From Vibrio ziniensis (GTDB lineage Bacteria > Pseudomonadota > Gammaproteobacteria > Enterobacterales > Vibrionaceae): a stretch of DNA of 64,000 nucleotides. Where the stretch lies: positions 1 through 64,000 of the forward strand of contig NZ_CP049331.1 of NCBI RefSeq assembly GCF_011064285.1. The letters run 5' to 3'. Shown one piece after another: positions 10,442 through 22,099 of the stretch. The position numbers were made by a program, and so were the translations under genes. Each line of letters starts with the position of its first letter. Position 1 is the stretch's first letter. The notes below the pieces were generated by a model that worked only from the letters and a program-made list of their open reading frames with translations, had not been told where the DNA came from and searched no databases.

Positions 10442-12523
10442 TCACTTTTGTAGTAGTGAAATATCCGCAATTTGCAGGAACAAGTTACGTAGGTTATTAA
10501 GCAGAGTTAATCGGTTTTTCTTCAACGCTTCGTCATCTGCCATTACCATTACGTTATCAAAGAACGCATCCACTGGCTCACGCAGCGCAGCGAGTTGGCT
10601 CAATGCTTGTTGGTAGTTACCCGTTGCAAATGCAGGCTCTAACGCTTCTGTTAGTACTTCAACGTTTTCAGCCAGAGCTTTTTCTGCATCTTCTTGTAGA
10701 AGAGACAGGTCGATTTCTGCAGGCAGTTCACCTTCGAATTTCGCCAGAATGTTACCCACGCGTTTGTTTGCTGCTGCAAGAGATTCTGCTGCATCCAACT
10801 CACGGAAGTGAGAAACCGCTTTAACACGTTGGTCAAAGTCTGCTGGTTTGGTTGGGCGACGAGCCAGTACTGCTTGGATGATGTCTACGCTGAAACCTTC
10901 ATCTTGGTACCATGCACGGAAACGACCGAGCATAAATTCAATTACGTCTTGCTCAACGCTTTCGTTAGTTAGGCGGCTACTACCATCAACTTGGGCAAAC
11001 AGTGATTTCGCTTTCGCAACTAAGTCTACTAAATCTAGGTTGTAACCGTATTCGACGATGATACGCAGAACACCCAGTGATGCGCGGCGTAGTGCAAATG
11101 GGTCACTGCCTTTTGGTGCTTGGCCAATACCGAAGATACCTACGATAGTGTCCAACTTATCAGCCATAGCAACCGCTGCTGACACACCGTTGGTTGGCAA
11201 GTTGTCGCCAGCAAAACGAGGCATGTATTGCTCGTTAAGGGCTACTGCAACTTCTTCAGCTTCACCATCATGACGTGCGTAGTGCATACCCATAACACCT
11301 TGAGTATCGGTAAACTCGAATACCATTGATGTCATTAGGTCACATTTTGCTAGCAGGCCTGCACGTTTTGACTTCTCAACATCCGCACCAATTTGCTCAG
11401 CAATGTAGCCTGCAAGTTCAGTAATACGGTCTGTTTTGTCTTTGATTGTGCCCAATTGCTGTTGGAAAATCGCCGTTTCAAGTTGAGGAAGACGATCAAC
11501 CAGTTTGCTCTTACGGTCAGTGTTGAAGAAGAATTCAGCATCAGCCAGACGAGGGCGAACGACTTTCTCGTTACCTTCGATAACATGACGAGGCTCTTTA
11601 GACTCGATGTTTGATACGAAGATAAAGTTAGGTAGCAGTTTCTTGTCTGCGTCATACACTGGGAAGTACTTTTGGTCGCCTTTCATGGTGTAAACCAAAG
11701 CTTCTGAAGGTACTTTGAGGAATTTTTCTTCAAACTTAGCTGTTAACACGACAGGCCATTCAACCAGTGAAGTCACTTCTTCTACTAGGTCATCTTCTAG
11801 ATCTGCAACGCCGCCAACTTGTTGTGCTGCTTTTTGTGCATCAGCAATGATGGTTACTTTACGAGCATCGTAGTCAGCGATGACTTTGCCGCGCTCTTCT
11901 AGAATCGCTGGGTATTGAGATGCTGAATCGATAGTGAATTCTGCTTCACCCATGAAACGGTGACCACGGATAGTACGAGAAGAACTTACACCAAGGATTT
12001 CACCTTCAATAAGTTCATCACCGAACAGAATGGTTAGCGTTTTAACTGGACGGATAAATTGAGTCTCTTTATCACCCCAGCGCATTGGTTTCGCGATAGG
12101 CAAGTTAGCTAATGCTTTTGCTGCAAGTTCAACAACAACAGCTTTTGCTTGTTGGCCTTTCACTTCTTGTTTGTAAAGCAGCCATTCGCCTTGGTCTGTC
12201 TTTAGACGATCTGCTTGTTCAACAGTGATGCCGTTACCACGGGCCCAGCCTTCAGCAGCTTTGGTTGGTTTACCGTCTGCATCAAAAGCGACTGCAACCG
12301 CAGGACCACGTTTTTCAACCACTTTGTCAGCCTGACCTTCAGCAAGGTTGGTGACTTTAAGTGCTAAACGACGTGGCGTTGCAAACCATTTGATACCTTC
12401 ATGAGCAAGGTCAGCGGCTTTCAATTCCGCTTCAAAGTTTGCAGCAAATGCTTCCGCTAATGTGCGAAGTTGCTTTGGTGGTAACTCTTCAGTACCGAGT
12501 TCAATTAGAAATTCTTTTGCCAT
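10442..12523 (-). CDS. glyS: Glycine-tRNA ligase beta subunit
   Basis: GlyS is the large subunit of the alpha2beta2 bacterial glycyl-tRNA synthetase; it contributes tRNA recognition and an HD-like and anticodon-binding region. The 693-residue product begins [17 protein letters not shown], diagnostic of the family. The longer frame adds five residues (MRTNK) that overlap the glyQ stop codon, so the ATG at 12523 is preferred. One base separates the glyQ stop from this start, indicating translational coupling. Confidence 0.98.
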   Translation of the reverse strand: MAKEFLIELGTEELPPKQLRTLAEAFAANFEAELKAADLAHEGIKWFATPRRLALKVTNLAEGQADKVVEKRGPAVAVAFDADGKPTKAAEGWARGNGITVEQADRLKTDQGEWLLYKQEVKGQQAKAVVVELAAKALANLPIAKPMRWGDKETQFIRPVKTLTILFGDELIEGEILGVSSSRTIRGHRFMGEAEFTIDSASQYPAILEERGKVIADYDARKVTIIADAQKAAQQVGGVADLEDDLVEEVTSLVEWPVVLTAKFEEKFLKVPSEALVYTMKGDQKYFPVYDADKKLLPNFIFVSNIESKEPRHVIEGNEKVVRPRLADAEFFFNTDRKSKLVDRLPQLETAIFQQQLGTIKDKTDRITELAGYIAEQIGADVEKSKRAGLLAKCDLMTSMVFEFTDTQGVMGMHYARHDGEAEEVAVALNEQYMPRFAGDNLPTNGVSAAVAMADKLDTIVGIFGIGQAPKGSDPFALRRASLGVLRIIVEYGYNLDLVDLVAKAKSLFAQVDGSSRLTNESVEQDVIEFMLGRFRAWYQDEGFSVDIIQAVLARRPTKPADFDQRVKAVSHFRELDAAESLAAANKRVGNILAKFEGELPAEIDLSLLQEDAEKALAENVEVLTEALEPAFATGNYQQALSQLAALREPVDAFFDNVMVMADDEALKKNRLTLLNNLRNLFLQIADISLLQK

Positions 12524-12524
12524 C

Positions 12525-13442
12525 TTATTTGTCCTCACCCTTTTTACACATAGGGAAGCCTAATGCTTCACGAGATGCGTAGTACGCTTCTGCAACCGAT
12601 TTAGTTAGGTTACGGATGCGTAGGATGTAACGCTGACGCTCTGTTACTGAGATTGCTTTACGTGCATCCAAAAGATTGAATGCGTGAGCCGCTTTTAGAA
12701 TGCGCTCATAAGCTGGCAGCGGAAGAGGTTTTTCTAGCTCAAGCAGGTGTTTACACTCTTTTTCGCACTGGTCGAAGAAAGTGAATAGGAAATCCACATC
12801 TGCATGTTCGAAGTTGTAAGTTGATTGCTCAACTTCGTTTTGGTGGTAGATGTCGCCATAGGTCACTTTGCCTAGTGGGCCATCTGTCCATACCAAGTCA
12901 TAAACAGAATCAACGCCCTGAATGTACATAGCCAGACGCTCGATACCGTAAGTGATCTCGCCTGTAACAGGTTTACACTCTAGACCACCCACTTGTTGGA
13001 AGTAAGTAAACTGAGTCACTTCCATACCGTTTAGCCACACTTCCCAACCAAGACCCCATGCACCTAGCGTTGGGTTTTCCCAGTTATCTTCCACGAAACG
13101 GATATCGTGTACTTGTGGGTCAACACCAAGCACTTTCAGAGAACCTAAGTACAGTTCCTGAATGTTGTCTGGTGACGGTTTAATGATGACCTGGAACTGG
13201 TAGTAGTGTTGAAGACGGTTAGGGTTTTCACCGTAACGACCATCAGTTGGACGGCGTGAAGGTTGAACATACGCTGTAGCGATTGGCTCAGGGCCAAGCG
13301 CTCGTAAGCATGTCATTGGGTGAGATGTACCTGCGCCCACTTCCATGTCTAATGGCTGAACAATGGTACAGCCTTGTTGGGCCCAATAATCCTGCAGCGC
13401 GAGGATCATACCCTGAAAGGTTTTGATATCGTATTTTTGCAT
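12525..13442 (-). CDS. glyQ: Glycine-tRNA ligase alpha subunit
   Basis: GlyQ holds the catalytic class II core that makes glycyl-adenylate and charges tRNA-Gly. The 305-residue protein starts [20 protein letters not shown] and has conserved segments [20 protein letters not shown] and [20 protein letters not shown]. The 25-residue upstream extension of the reading frame is not family-like and was left out. The glyQ-glyS pair is a two-gene operon read leftwards. Confidence 0.98.
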   Translation of the reverse strand: MQKYDIKTFQGMILALQDYWAQQGCTIVQPLDMEVGAGTSHPMTCLRALGPEPIATAYVQPSRRPTDGRYGENPNRLQHYYQFQVIIKPSPDNIQELYLGSLKVLGVDPQVHDIRFVEDNWENPTLGAWGLGWEVWLNGMEVTQFTYFQQVGGLECKPVTGEITYGIERLAMYIQGVDSVYDLVWTDGPLGKVTYGDIYHQNEVEQSTYNFEHADVDFLFTFFDQCEKECKHLLELEKPLPLPAYERILKAAHAFNLLDARKAISVTERQRYILRIRNLTKSVAEAYYASREALGFPMCKKGEDK

Positions 13443-13639
13443 AGTCAGGTTCGCGCGATTCTTCTGTCTGAATTGATAAAAAATAACAATCAAGTATACC
13501 CAGTTATTCCCTGACAAAGTAGTGCCAATATTGCCTATTTATTGACTGAAACTTTCTTTTAGGAGAGTTTTTATCGTTTATTGGTCTTTATTCTTTAATA
13601 ACAGAAAAGCTTAAATGGTAGCGTATGGTGAATTTAGGG

Positions 13640-13668
13640 TTGAGATTAATAACGATGCTGTATAGAAT
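13640..13668 (+). promoter_or_regulatory. Sigma-70 promoter for the Mn exporter gene
   Basis: TTGAGA at 13640-13645 and TAGAAT at 13663-13668 are 17 bases apart. The predicted start of transcription is near 13675, right at the first base of the riboswitch aptamer, which supports the assignment. Confidence 0.5.
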
Positions 13669-13674
13669 TCCGCC

Positions 13675-13862
13675 TGTCTTTGGGGAGTAGCTTATCAATA
13701 ACTCAGGCAAGTGTTATTGATTCGTTCGTCAACATAATTGGTGCAAAATCACCATGGCGTCCGAGACTCGAAGCCTTTCGAGTTTAGCAAGACCTTAGAC
13801 AAACACCGCGAACTTGGGTAGGGCGTGGGGTTTGTCTTTGGTTTATATAATAATCCCTACCC
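13675..13862 (+). promoter_or_regulatory. yybP-ykoY manganese riboswitch
   Basis: The aptamer opens with TTTGGGGAGTAGC at 13679-13691, the most conserved string of the yybP-ykoY class. It continues with GGCGTCCGAGAC near 13757 and GCAAGACCTTAGACA at 13788-13802, whose end pairs with TGTCT at 13675-13679 to close P1. Downstream, AGACAAACACCGC can instead pair with GCGTGGGGTTTGTCT. GGGTAGGG at 13816-13823 can pair with CCCTACCC at 13855-13862 close to the SD. These are plausible alternative folds for an expression platform. The class binds Mn2+ and turns on Mn exporters. Confidence 0.92.
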
Positions 13863-13875
13863 TAATGAGTAGGTC

Positions 13876-14430
13876 GTGAGCGTTTTAGCTATTTCAATTA
13901 CAACAGTCGCCTTAGCCGAAATCGGTGACAAAACCCAATTATTATCTCTTCTGTTAGCCAGCCGTTACCGTAAACCGGTTCCTATTATCGCTGCTATTTT
14001 TCTTGCAACTGTGGTTAACCATGCTCTTGCTGCGTGGTTAGGTGTTGTTGTTGCCGATTATTTATCTCCAGATGTCCTTAAATGGGTCGTTGTGGTCAGT
14101 TTCTTAGCGATGGCTGGCTGGGTGTTAATTCCAGACAAATTGGATGATGATGAAGAAATCTCGAATCGTGGTCCTTTCGTCGCAAGTTTTATTGCGTTCT
14201 TTGTCGCAGAAATCGGCGATAAAACTCAGATCGCAACGTCGATACTTGGCGCTCAATTCGCTGACGCATTAACGTGGGTTGTTCTAGGGACGACGATTGG
14301 TATGCTGGTGGCGAATGTACCTGTTGTATTGATTGGCAAATTGTCGGCAGACAAACTTCCTTTAGGCATTATTCGAAAAGTGACAGCTCTGTTGTTCCTG
14401 GCATTAGCTGCTGGTACAGCTTTCTTATAA
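13876..14430 (+). CDS. mneA: Manganese exporter, UPF0016/Gdt1 family (MneA-like)
   Basis: This 184-residue inner-membrane protein has the duplicated E-x-G-D-K-T signature of the UPF0016 family: AEIGDKTQ at 14-21 and AEIGDKTQ at 111-118. Each copy begins a three-helix half, so about six membrane helices, with an acidic linker (DKLDDDEE) near 87-94. In V. cholerae the family member MneA exports Mn2+. The Mn2+ riboswitch directly upstream makes the same role very likely. The start is GTG at 13876, after AGTAGGTC. Confidence 0.93.
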   Translation: MSVLAISITTVALAEIGDKTQLLSLLLASRYRKPVPIIAAIFLATVVNHALAAWLGVVVADYLSPDVLKWVVVVSFLAMAGWVLIPDKLDDDEEISNRGPFVASFIAFFVAEIGDKTQIATSILGAQFADALTWVVLGTTIGMLVANVPVVLIGKLSADKLPLGIIRKVTALLFLALAAGTAFL

Positions 14431-14566
14431 TTCGCTTTTGTCAGTCTGTCATTTTTGGTTGCAATTATCGTTTACATAACAATCAATAATGCGCAGGCTG
14501 ACATATTTGTGTCACGCTTGTCATGCTAGTGTAATAGGCGAATCTTTTTGATGAGAGGGCTCGTTT

Positions 14567-14827
14567 ATGTTGTCACGATACATGGGGATGAGCGTTAAAA
14601 GTCAGAGCTATTTATTTACATTCGGCTTTGCTTTAACTTTGCTGGGAATGTCGTTAACTGAAATGTGGCTACCTATGGTTGCAGGGGCTATCATCATGGC
14701 TGCTTTAGCAGTTGAATCTTGGATTCGCGTTTCTCACATCATTCCATTACATAACGAAATACGAGCGTTGCAAAAGCAAGTTAACAATCTGCAAGCTGAG
14801 CTACGTTCAGTAGAAAATCAAGACTAA
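14567..14827 (+). CDS. Small two-helix membrane protein with a C-terminal coiled coil
   Basis: An 86-residue protein I do not recognise by function. Residues about 14-33 and 35-54 are hydrophobic and form two membrane helices. Residues about 60-84 (IRALQKQVNNLQAELRSVEN) have heptad spacing of a short coiled coil, so it may oligomerise or dock a partner in the cytoplasm. The ATG follows GAGAGGGCTCG, a fair SD. It lies 136 bases after mneA, so it could be cotranscribed or have its own promoter (TTGTGT, 17 bases, TGTAAT near 14509-14537). A long hairpin follows it. Confidence 0.75.
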   Translation: MLSRYMGMSVKSQSYLFTFGFALTLLGMSLTEMWLPMVAGAIIMAALAVESWIRVSHIIPLHNEIRALQKQVNNLQAELRSVENQD

Positions 14828-14830
14828 GCA

Positions 14831-14897
14831 AAAGGCTGACACGACATCACTTTGTTAACTATTACGTTGTTAACCTAAGTGTGTCGTTACAGCCTTT
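14831..14897. terminator. Long 67-base hairpin between the membrane protein and tusA
   Basis: AAAGGCTG at 14831-14838 pairs with CAGCCTTT at 14890-14897. The inner parts (ACGACATCACTTTGTTAAC against GTTAACCTAAGTGTGTCGT) are almost fully complementary around a loop of about nine bases. It sits between convergent genes and could terminate both transcripts, but it is much longer than a normal intrinsic terminator and lacks a clear T-run. It may be the remnant of a small palindromic repeat. Confidence 0.55.
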
Positions 14898-14919
14898 ATT
14901 GCTTTCCATTTCCGCTTAA

Positions 14920-15183
14920 TTAATCCAAACCTTTTTTGATGAGGTACTGGTAAGGCAATTGGTCTGTTTGTGATGACAGCAATTGATGATCCATAAAGCG
15001 ACAGAAACTCGGAATATCTCGAGTCGTTGAGGGATCATCCGCTTTAACTAACAGTACTTCACCATCCTGCATCGTTCGAATTGTCTTTCTGACCATCATC
15101 ACAGGTTCAGGGCAGCGTAATCCTTCTGCTTCCAATATTTTATCGGCATTGATGTTGTCGGAAATTTCTGGGTTGAAAGTCAT
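14920..15183 (-). CDS. tusA: Sulfur carrier protein TusA
   Basis: TusA accepts persulfide sulfur from IscS and passes it to TusBCD for 2-thiouridine formation in tRNA, and takes part in molybdenum cofactor sulfur supply. The 87-residue product has the SirA/TusA fold and the conserved [12 protein letters not shown] with catalytic C24. The start at 15183 is preferred; the ORF could begin seven codons earlier but the family start lies near here. It is a single gene read leftwards, divergent from the 61-residue protein at 15315. Confidence 0.95.
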   Translation of the reverse strand: MTFNPEISDNINADKILEAEGLRCPEPVMMVRKTIRTMQDGEVLLVKADDPSTTRDIPSFCRFMDHQLLSSQTDQLPYQYLIKKGLD

Positions 15184-15314
15184 AGTAAACCTAACGGATG
15201 TCACATTTAGGGCGTAGATAATACTGTTGGAGAAAAATTATTCAATATTCACTTGTTAAATGAAACAATTTGGTTTAATTTAATTAACAAGTTGGTAACA
15301 AGTGGCGGGGTTGT

Positions 15315-15500
15315 ATGTTAACAGCGTTAGATAGACTGACCATCTATTCGGTTCTGTGTTTTATCTCTTTTTGCTCACTAGTTATTAAAACGCCAGTTGA
15401 ACAATCTCTCATGCCTTTGGTTGGCGTGATTGCTTCAATCGCTGGTATCTGGCTTGAGATGCACCTCTGGCAAGGTTCATCCGAAGAGCAGAAACATTAA
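15315..15500 (+). CDS. Small two-helix membrane protein
   Basis: A 61-residue protein I cannot name. Hydrophobic stretches at about 8-26 and 31-51 would make two membrane helices, leaving a short polar tail (QGSSEEQKH). The ATG has GGCGGGG eight bases upstream as an SD and a good intrinsic terminator follows, so the frame looks real despite its size. It is divergent from tusA and precedes the LysR regulator gene. Confidence 0.6.
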   Translation: MLTALDRLTIYSVLCFISFCSLVIKTPVEQSLMPLVGVIASIAGIWLEMHLWQGSSEEQKH

Positions 15501-15548
15501 TTGTCATACTATGCTCTACAATATTCCGACACTATCCCCAGTTTTCTT

Positions 15549-15581
15549 GGGCTTCCCCGCTGAAAGGCGGGATTTTTTTTA
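15549..15581 (+). terminator. Terminator after the 61-residue membrane protein
   Basis: CCCCGCT-GAAA-GGCGGGA-type stem followed by eight Ts, located 50 bases after the stop codon and before the LysR gene. Confidence 0.85.
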
Positions 15582-15628
15582 TTTATTGGTTACACTCTGA
15601 CTTATTGTTTTAAATCCTGAGTATTATT

Positions 15629-16570
15629 GTGGAATTAGAAGACGTTTATCGCCGAGATTTGAATCTGCTGATTGCATTACGAGTTCTTGTTGAAGAGTGC
15701 AGTGTCAGCCGAGCAGCAGAAAGATTAAATCTAAGCCAATCTGCGATGAGTCGTGTACTAGGGCGCTTACGAGATTTATTGTCTGATCCTCTGTTCACAC
15801 GTCAGGGACAACACCTTATTCCAACTGAAAAAGCGTTAGCGATAAATTTGGCTCTAGGTGAACCTTTAGAATCGCTTCGGCAGGTACTTTCTCCCACAGA
15901 TTTTAATCCCATTTCTTGTGACCACACCTTTACCATCGCCACAACCGATTATGCAATGCAGACTATTCTGCCTTTCGCTTTACCTCGAATATATAAAGAG
16001 GCGCCAAACGTTGCTTTCGAATTCCTGCCGCTTCAGCATGAACGCCTGATTGACCAACTGACTTATGAAGGCGCTGATCTCGCTATCTGTCGACCGATTA
16101 GAGCTATTGAGCCGCTGCAACATGAGATTTTGGGTAGAGTCGGTGTGCTGTGCTTGCTATCAAAACAGCACCCATTGGCAGAGAAAACGATGAGTCTGCA
16201 AGATTATTTGCGGTTTCCCCATGCAATGATAGCTATCAGCGATGGTGTAAAAGCACTTATTGAACAAGCCTTAATATCTTACCCACCAAGAAAAATGGTG
16301 TTACGTGCTTATCATTTAGAGGCTGCGTTGGCGATCATCGATATGATGCCTTTGATTATGACTGTTCCGGCAGATCTCGCTTACTTAGTTGCAGAACGAC
16401 ATGATCTCGTTGTGAAACCATTGCCGTTTCACTTTACGCCTTTCGATTATTCAATGATTTGGCATCCGCGTTGCGAACACTCTCCAGTACAGGAGTGGTT
16501 GAGAAGTATTGTGAAAGAAGAGTGCGGAAAACTAATAGCGAAGCGGGTAGAAGATATGGGGCTTGAATAG
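15629..16570 (+). CDS. LysR-family transcriptional regulator
   Basis: A 313-residue LysR-type regulator. The winged helix-turn-helix is at about 7-66 (LNLLIALRVLVEE, SVSRAAERLNLSQSAMSRVLGRL) and the periplasmic-binding-like effector domain at about 95-300. The start is GTG at 15629. The first residues (MELEDVYRRDLNLL) resemble the group that includes NodD/LeuO-like regulators, but the ligand cannot be read. It is convergent with the acuI-like gene, so it is not its divergent partner and its target is open. Confidence 0.9.
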   Translation: MELEDVYRRDLNLLIALRVLVEECSVSRAAERLNLSQSAMSRVLGRLRDLLSDPLFTRQGQHLIPTEKALAINLALGEPLESLRQVLSPTDFNPISCDHTFTIATTDYAMQTILPFALPRIYKEAPNVAFEFLPLQHERLIDQLTYEGADLAICRPIRAIEPLQHEILGRVGVLCLLSKQHPLAEKTMSLQDYLRFPHAMIAISDGVKALIEQALISYPPRKMVLRAYHLEAALAIIDMMPLIMTVPADLAYLVAERHDLVVKPLPFHFTPFDYSMIWHPRCEHSPVQEWLRSIVKEECGKLIAKRVEDMGLE

Positions 16571-16593
16571 ATAAGGCTCTTAGAGCCTTATCT
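16569..16593. terminator. Hairpin between convergent LysR and acuI-like genes
   Basis: Perfect 11-base stem AGATAAGGCTC-TTA-GAGCCTTATCT whose left arm overlaps the LysR stop codon. No T-tract on either side, so termination strength is uncertain. Confidence 0.5.
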
Positions 16594-16602
16594 ACTGACA
16601 AG

Positions 16603-17583
16603 TTACAGCTTAATAACGACACGACCAGTCACTTGACCGTTTGTTATGTCTTCTGCGTATTTCGGAGCTTGTGCCAAATCGATCTCTGTACACGCTTGTT
16701 CGAAGTAGCTGGCAGGTAAAAGTTCTGCAAGCTTCTTCCATGCAGCAACACGTTTTTCTAGCGGGCAGCTCACTGAGTCAACGCCTTGCAGACGAACGTT
16801 ACGCAGTATAAATGGCATGACTGTCGTTGGAAGGTCAAAACCACCAGCTAACCCACAAGCAGCAACCGCGCTGTTGTAGTCCATCTGTGCTAACACTTTC
16901 GCTAATACTTTGCTGCCGACAGTGTCGACTGCACCTGCCCAAACTTGTTTTTCTAATGGACGTGCAGGTTCTTCAAACTCACTGCGATCAATAATCTGAC
17001 TCGCACCTAATTTTTCAAGCAATGGCCCATTTTGTTCAACACGGCCAGTTACGGCTGCTACTTTGTAGCCTAACTGAGCCAGTAGTGTTACCGCCACTGA
17101 ACCCACACCACCGCTAGCACCGGTAACAAGAATAGTACCGTCTTCAGGTTTAATGTCCGCATCTAACAATGCTTGTACACATAACATTGCAGTAAAACCT
17201 GCAGTACCAACCATCATGGCTTGTTTGGCCGAGAAGCCTTGAGGAAGAGGAACTAACCAATCCGCTTTTAGGCGCGCTTTTTGTGCCATTCCGCCCCAGT
17301 GATTTTCTCCAACGCCCCAGCCAGTTAGAACAACGGCATCACCTTCTTTATAGCGAGTATCTTCAGAGCTGATAACTTTACCTGCTAGGTCAATGCCAGG
17401 CACCATAGGAAAGTTACGGATGATTTTGCCTTTACCAGTAATGGCTAGGCCATCTTTGTAATTCAATGAGGAGTAGTCAACAGCAACAACCACTTCACCT
17501 TCAGGAAGCTGAGATTCGTCAATTTGTTCAATCGATGCGATGGTGCGTTTGTCTTCTTGGTTAAGAGTTAAAGCTTGAAACAT
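16603..17583 (-). CDS. acuI: AcuI/YhdH-type acrylyl-CoA reductase (MDR family)
   Basis: This 326-residue medium-chain dehydrogenase/reductase lacks zinc-site residues and has the NADPH motif TGASGGVGSV at 154-163. The AcuI/YhdH features NYKDGLAITG (41-50) and PGIDLAGKV (62-70) are present. AcuI reduces acrylyl-CoA to propionyl-CoA with NADPH; in marine bacteria this detoxifies acrylate from DMSP. No DMSP lyase gene is visible nearby, so the physiological substrate here is inferred from the family only. Single gene; SD GAGGAAC lies just before the start. Confidence 0.88.
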   Translation of the reverse strand: MFQALTLNQEDKRTIASIEQIDESQLPEGEVVVAVDYSSLNYKDGLAITGKGKIIRNFPMVPGIDLAGKVISSEDTRYKEGDAVVLTGWGVGENHWGGMAQKARLKADWLVPLPQGFSAKQAMMVGTAGFTAMLCVQALLDADIKPEDGTILVTGASGGVGSVAVTLLAQLGYKVAAVTGRVEQNGPLLEKLGASQIIDRSEFEEPARPLEKQVWAGAVDTVGSKVLAKVLAQMDYNSAVAACGLAGGFDLPTTVMPFILRNVRLQGVDSVSCPLEKRVAAWKKLAELLPASYFEQACTEIDLAQAPKYAEDITNGQVTGRVVIKL

Positions 17584-20425
<2,842 letters not shown>

Positions 20426-20448
20426 GGTTTGAAGCGCTAAGCTCAGTG

Positions 20449-20481
20449 AAAGCTCCTGCCATCGGCGGGAGCTTTTCTTTT
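20449..20481 (+). terminator. Terminator after katG
   Basis: AAAGCTCCTGCC-ATC-GGCGGGAGCTTTT stem followed by TCTTTT, 24 bases after the katG stop. Confidence 0.9.
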
Positions 20482-20505
20482 GCGTCAAAACTAAAACGAG
20501 GCACA

Positions 20506-20536
20506 AAAGAAAAGCCATCAATATTCGATGGCTTTC
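20506..20536 (-). terminator. Terminator of the ilvGMDA operon
   Basis: On the minus strand AAAGCCATCGAATATTGATGGCTTTT followed by CTTTT, 27 bases beyond the ilvA stop. It faces the katG terminator in a convergent arrangement. Confidence 0.85.
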
Positions 20537-20562
20537 GTCTTTCATCTTTCGTATAGAGAGGC

Positions 20563-22095
20563 TTATTTTGCCAAGAAGAAACGATACGACGGGTTGTCGG
20601 TTTCATCTTTACAGCGATAGCCCAGTTCAACCAGATGAGCAGAGAAACGTTCTAAGTCTGATTGTTCAAGTTCAAAGCCACACAGTACGCGACCATAGTC
20701 AGCACCGTGGTTACGGTAGTTGAACAGACTGATGTTCCAGTGAGTACCCAAAGTGCTTAGGAATTTGAGCAGTGCTCCTGGATATTCTGGGAATTCAAAG
20801 CTGTATAAACGCTCTTTCAATGGTTTAGACGGCTTACCACCAATCATATAACGGGTATGCAGTTTCGCCATTTCATCGTCGGAGAGATCCTGAACCGGAT
20901 AGCCTGAAGCGCGTAGCTCTTTGATGATTGAATTTAGCTCTTCCTGACCACCAGCCAAACGAATACCGACAAAGATATTCGCCAGTTCGTCATCGCTATA
21001 ACGGTAGTTAAACTCAGTTACAGCACGATTGCCGATGATTTGACAGAACTTAAAGAACGCCCCTTTTTGTTCTGGAATCGTTACAGCGAGTAAACCTTCA
21101 CGCTTTTCACCCAATTCACAACGTTCTGAAACATAACGCAAACCGTGGAAGTTGGTGTTAGCGCCTGATAGCACTGTTGCCAGTTTCTTATCTTTTAGTT
21201 GGTTTTTCTCAGCGAATTTTTTCAATCCAGCCAGAGCTAAAGCTCCTGAAGGCTCAGCAATCGCGCGAGTATCTTCAAAGATATCTTTTACTGCAGCACA
21301 GATTTCATCACTCGATACCGTGATATGACCGTCTAGATATTGCTGACATAGGCGGAAGGTTTCATCACCGATGCGTTTTACTGCCACGCCGTCAGCAAAC
21401 ATGCTGACTTGGTCAAGCACCACAGGTTCACCTGCATCTAGCGCCGCTTTTAAACACGCTGAATCTTCAGGTTCTACTGCAATAACTTTGATTTCTGGCA
21501 TCAGCTGTTTAATCAGTACTGCGACACCTGCCGCTAAACCGCCGCCGCCAACAGGCACAAAAATATACTCGAGATGGCCGTTTTGTTGCAGCATCTCCAT
21601 ACCAATAGTGCCTTGACCAGCAATCACTAGCGGGTGGTCAAAAGGGGGAACAAAGGTATAGCCTTTCTCTGCTGACAGACGCTCTGCTTCGGCTTTTGCC
21701 TCGTCAAAGTTGCTGCCGTGCAGAATGACGTTACCCCCAAAGCCGCGAACCGCTTCAACTTTGATATCCGGCGTGGTTCGAGGCATCACGATAGTGGTTT
21801 TGATACCAAGCTTAGTGCCAGACAACGCCATACCTTGCGCGTGGTTGCCCGCAGAAGCTGCGATAACACCTGCTGCTTTCTGCTCTTCAGTTAGGTTTGC
21901 CACCATGTTATAGGCGCCGCGCAGCTTAAATGAGTGCACGGGTTGGCGGTCTTCACGCTTGATTTGCACTTGGTTACCGATACGTGCAGACAGGCGAGGC
22001 ATTTCTTGAAGTGGCGTAACATTCGCCACTTCATAGACAGGAGCTCGAAGGATTTGGCGCAGATAATCTGCGCCAGTTTGTCGGGTTAAGGTCAT
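20563..22095 (-). CDS. ilvA: Threonine ammonia-lyase (biosynthetic threonine deaminase)
   Basis: IlvA converts threonine to 2-oxobutanoate, the first committed step to isoleucine, with PLP. The 510-residue protein has the Schiff-base lysine K57 in SFKLRGAYN, the PLP phosphate-binding glycine loop PVGGGGLAAGV, and two C-terminal ACT-like regulatory domains (about 330-505) that mediate isoleucine inhibition and valine activation in the family. It is last in ilvGMDA; four bases separate it from ilvD. Confidence 0.98.
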   Translation of the reverse strand: MTLTRQTGADYLRQILRAPVYEVANVTPLQEMPRLSARIGNQVQIKREDRQPVHSFKLRGAYNMVANLTEEQKAAGVIAASAGNHAQGMALSGTKLGIKTTIVMPRTTPDIKVEAVRGFGGNVILHGSNFDEAKAEAERLSAEKGYTFVPPFDHPLVIAGQGTIGMEMLQQNGHLEYIFVPVGGGGLAAGVAVLIKQLMPEIKVIAVEPEDSACLKAALDAGEPVVLDQVSMFADGVAVKRIGDETFRLCQQYLDGHITVSSDEICAAVKDIFEDTRAIAEPSGALALAGLKKFAEKNQLKDKKLATVLSGANTNFHGLRYVSERCELGEKREGLLAVTIPEQKGAFFKFCQIIGNRAVTEFNYRYSDDELANIFVGIRLAGGQEELNSIIKELRASGYPVQDLSDDEMAKLHTRYMIGGKPSKPLKERLYSFEFPEYPGALLKFLSTLGTHWNISLFNYRNHGADYGRVLCGFELEQSDLERFSAHLVELGYRCKDETDNPSYRFFLAK

Positions 22096-22099
22096 AAAT

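Noticed and set aside
16569-16593. Hairpin after the LysR gene considered as a strong terminator
   Set aside because: The stem is perfect but no T-tract follows on either strand; kept only as a weak terminator.
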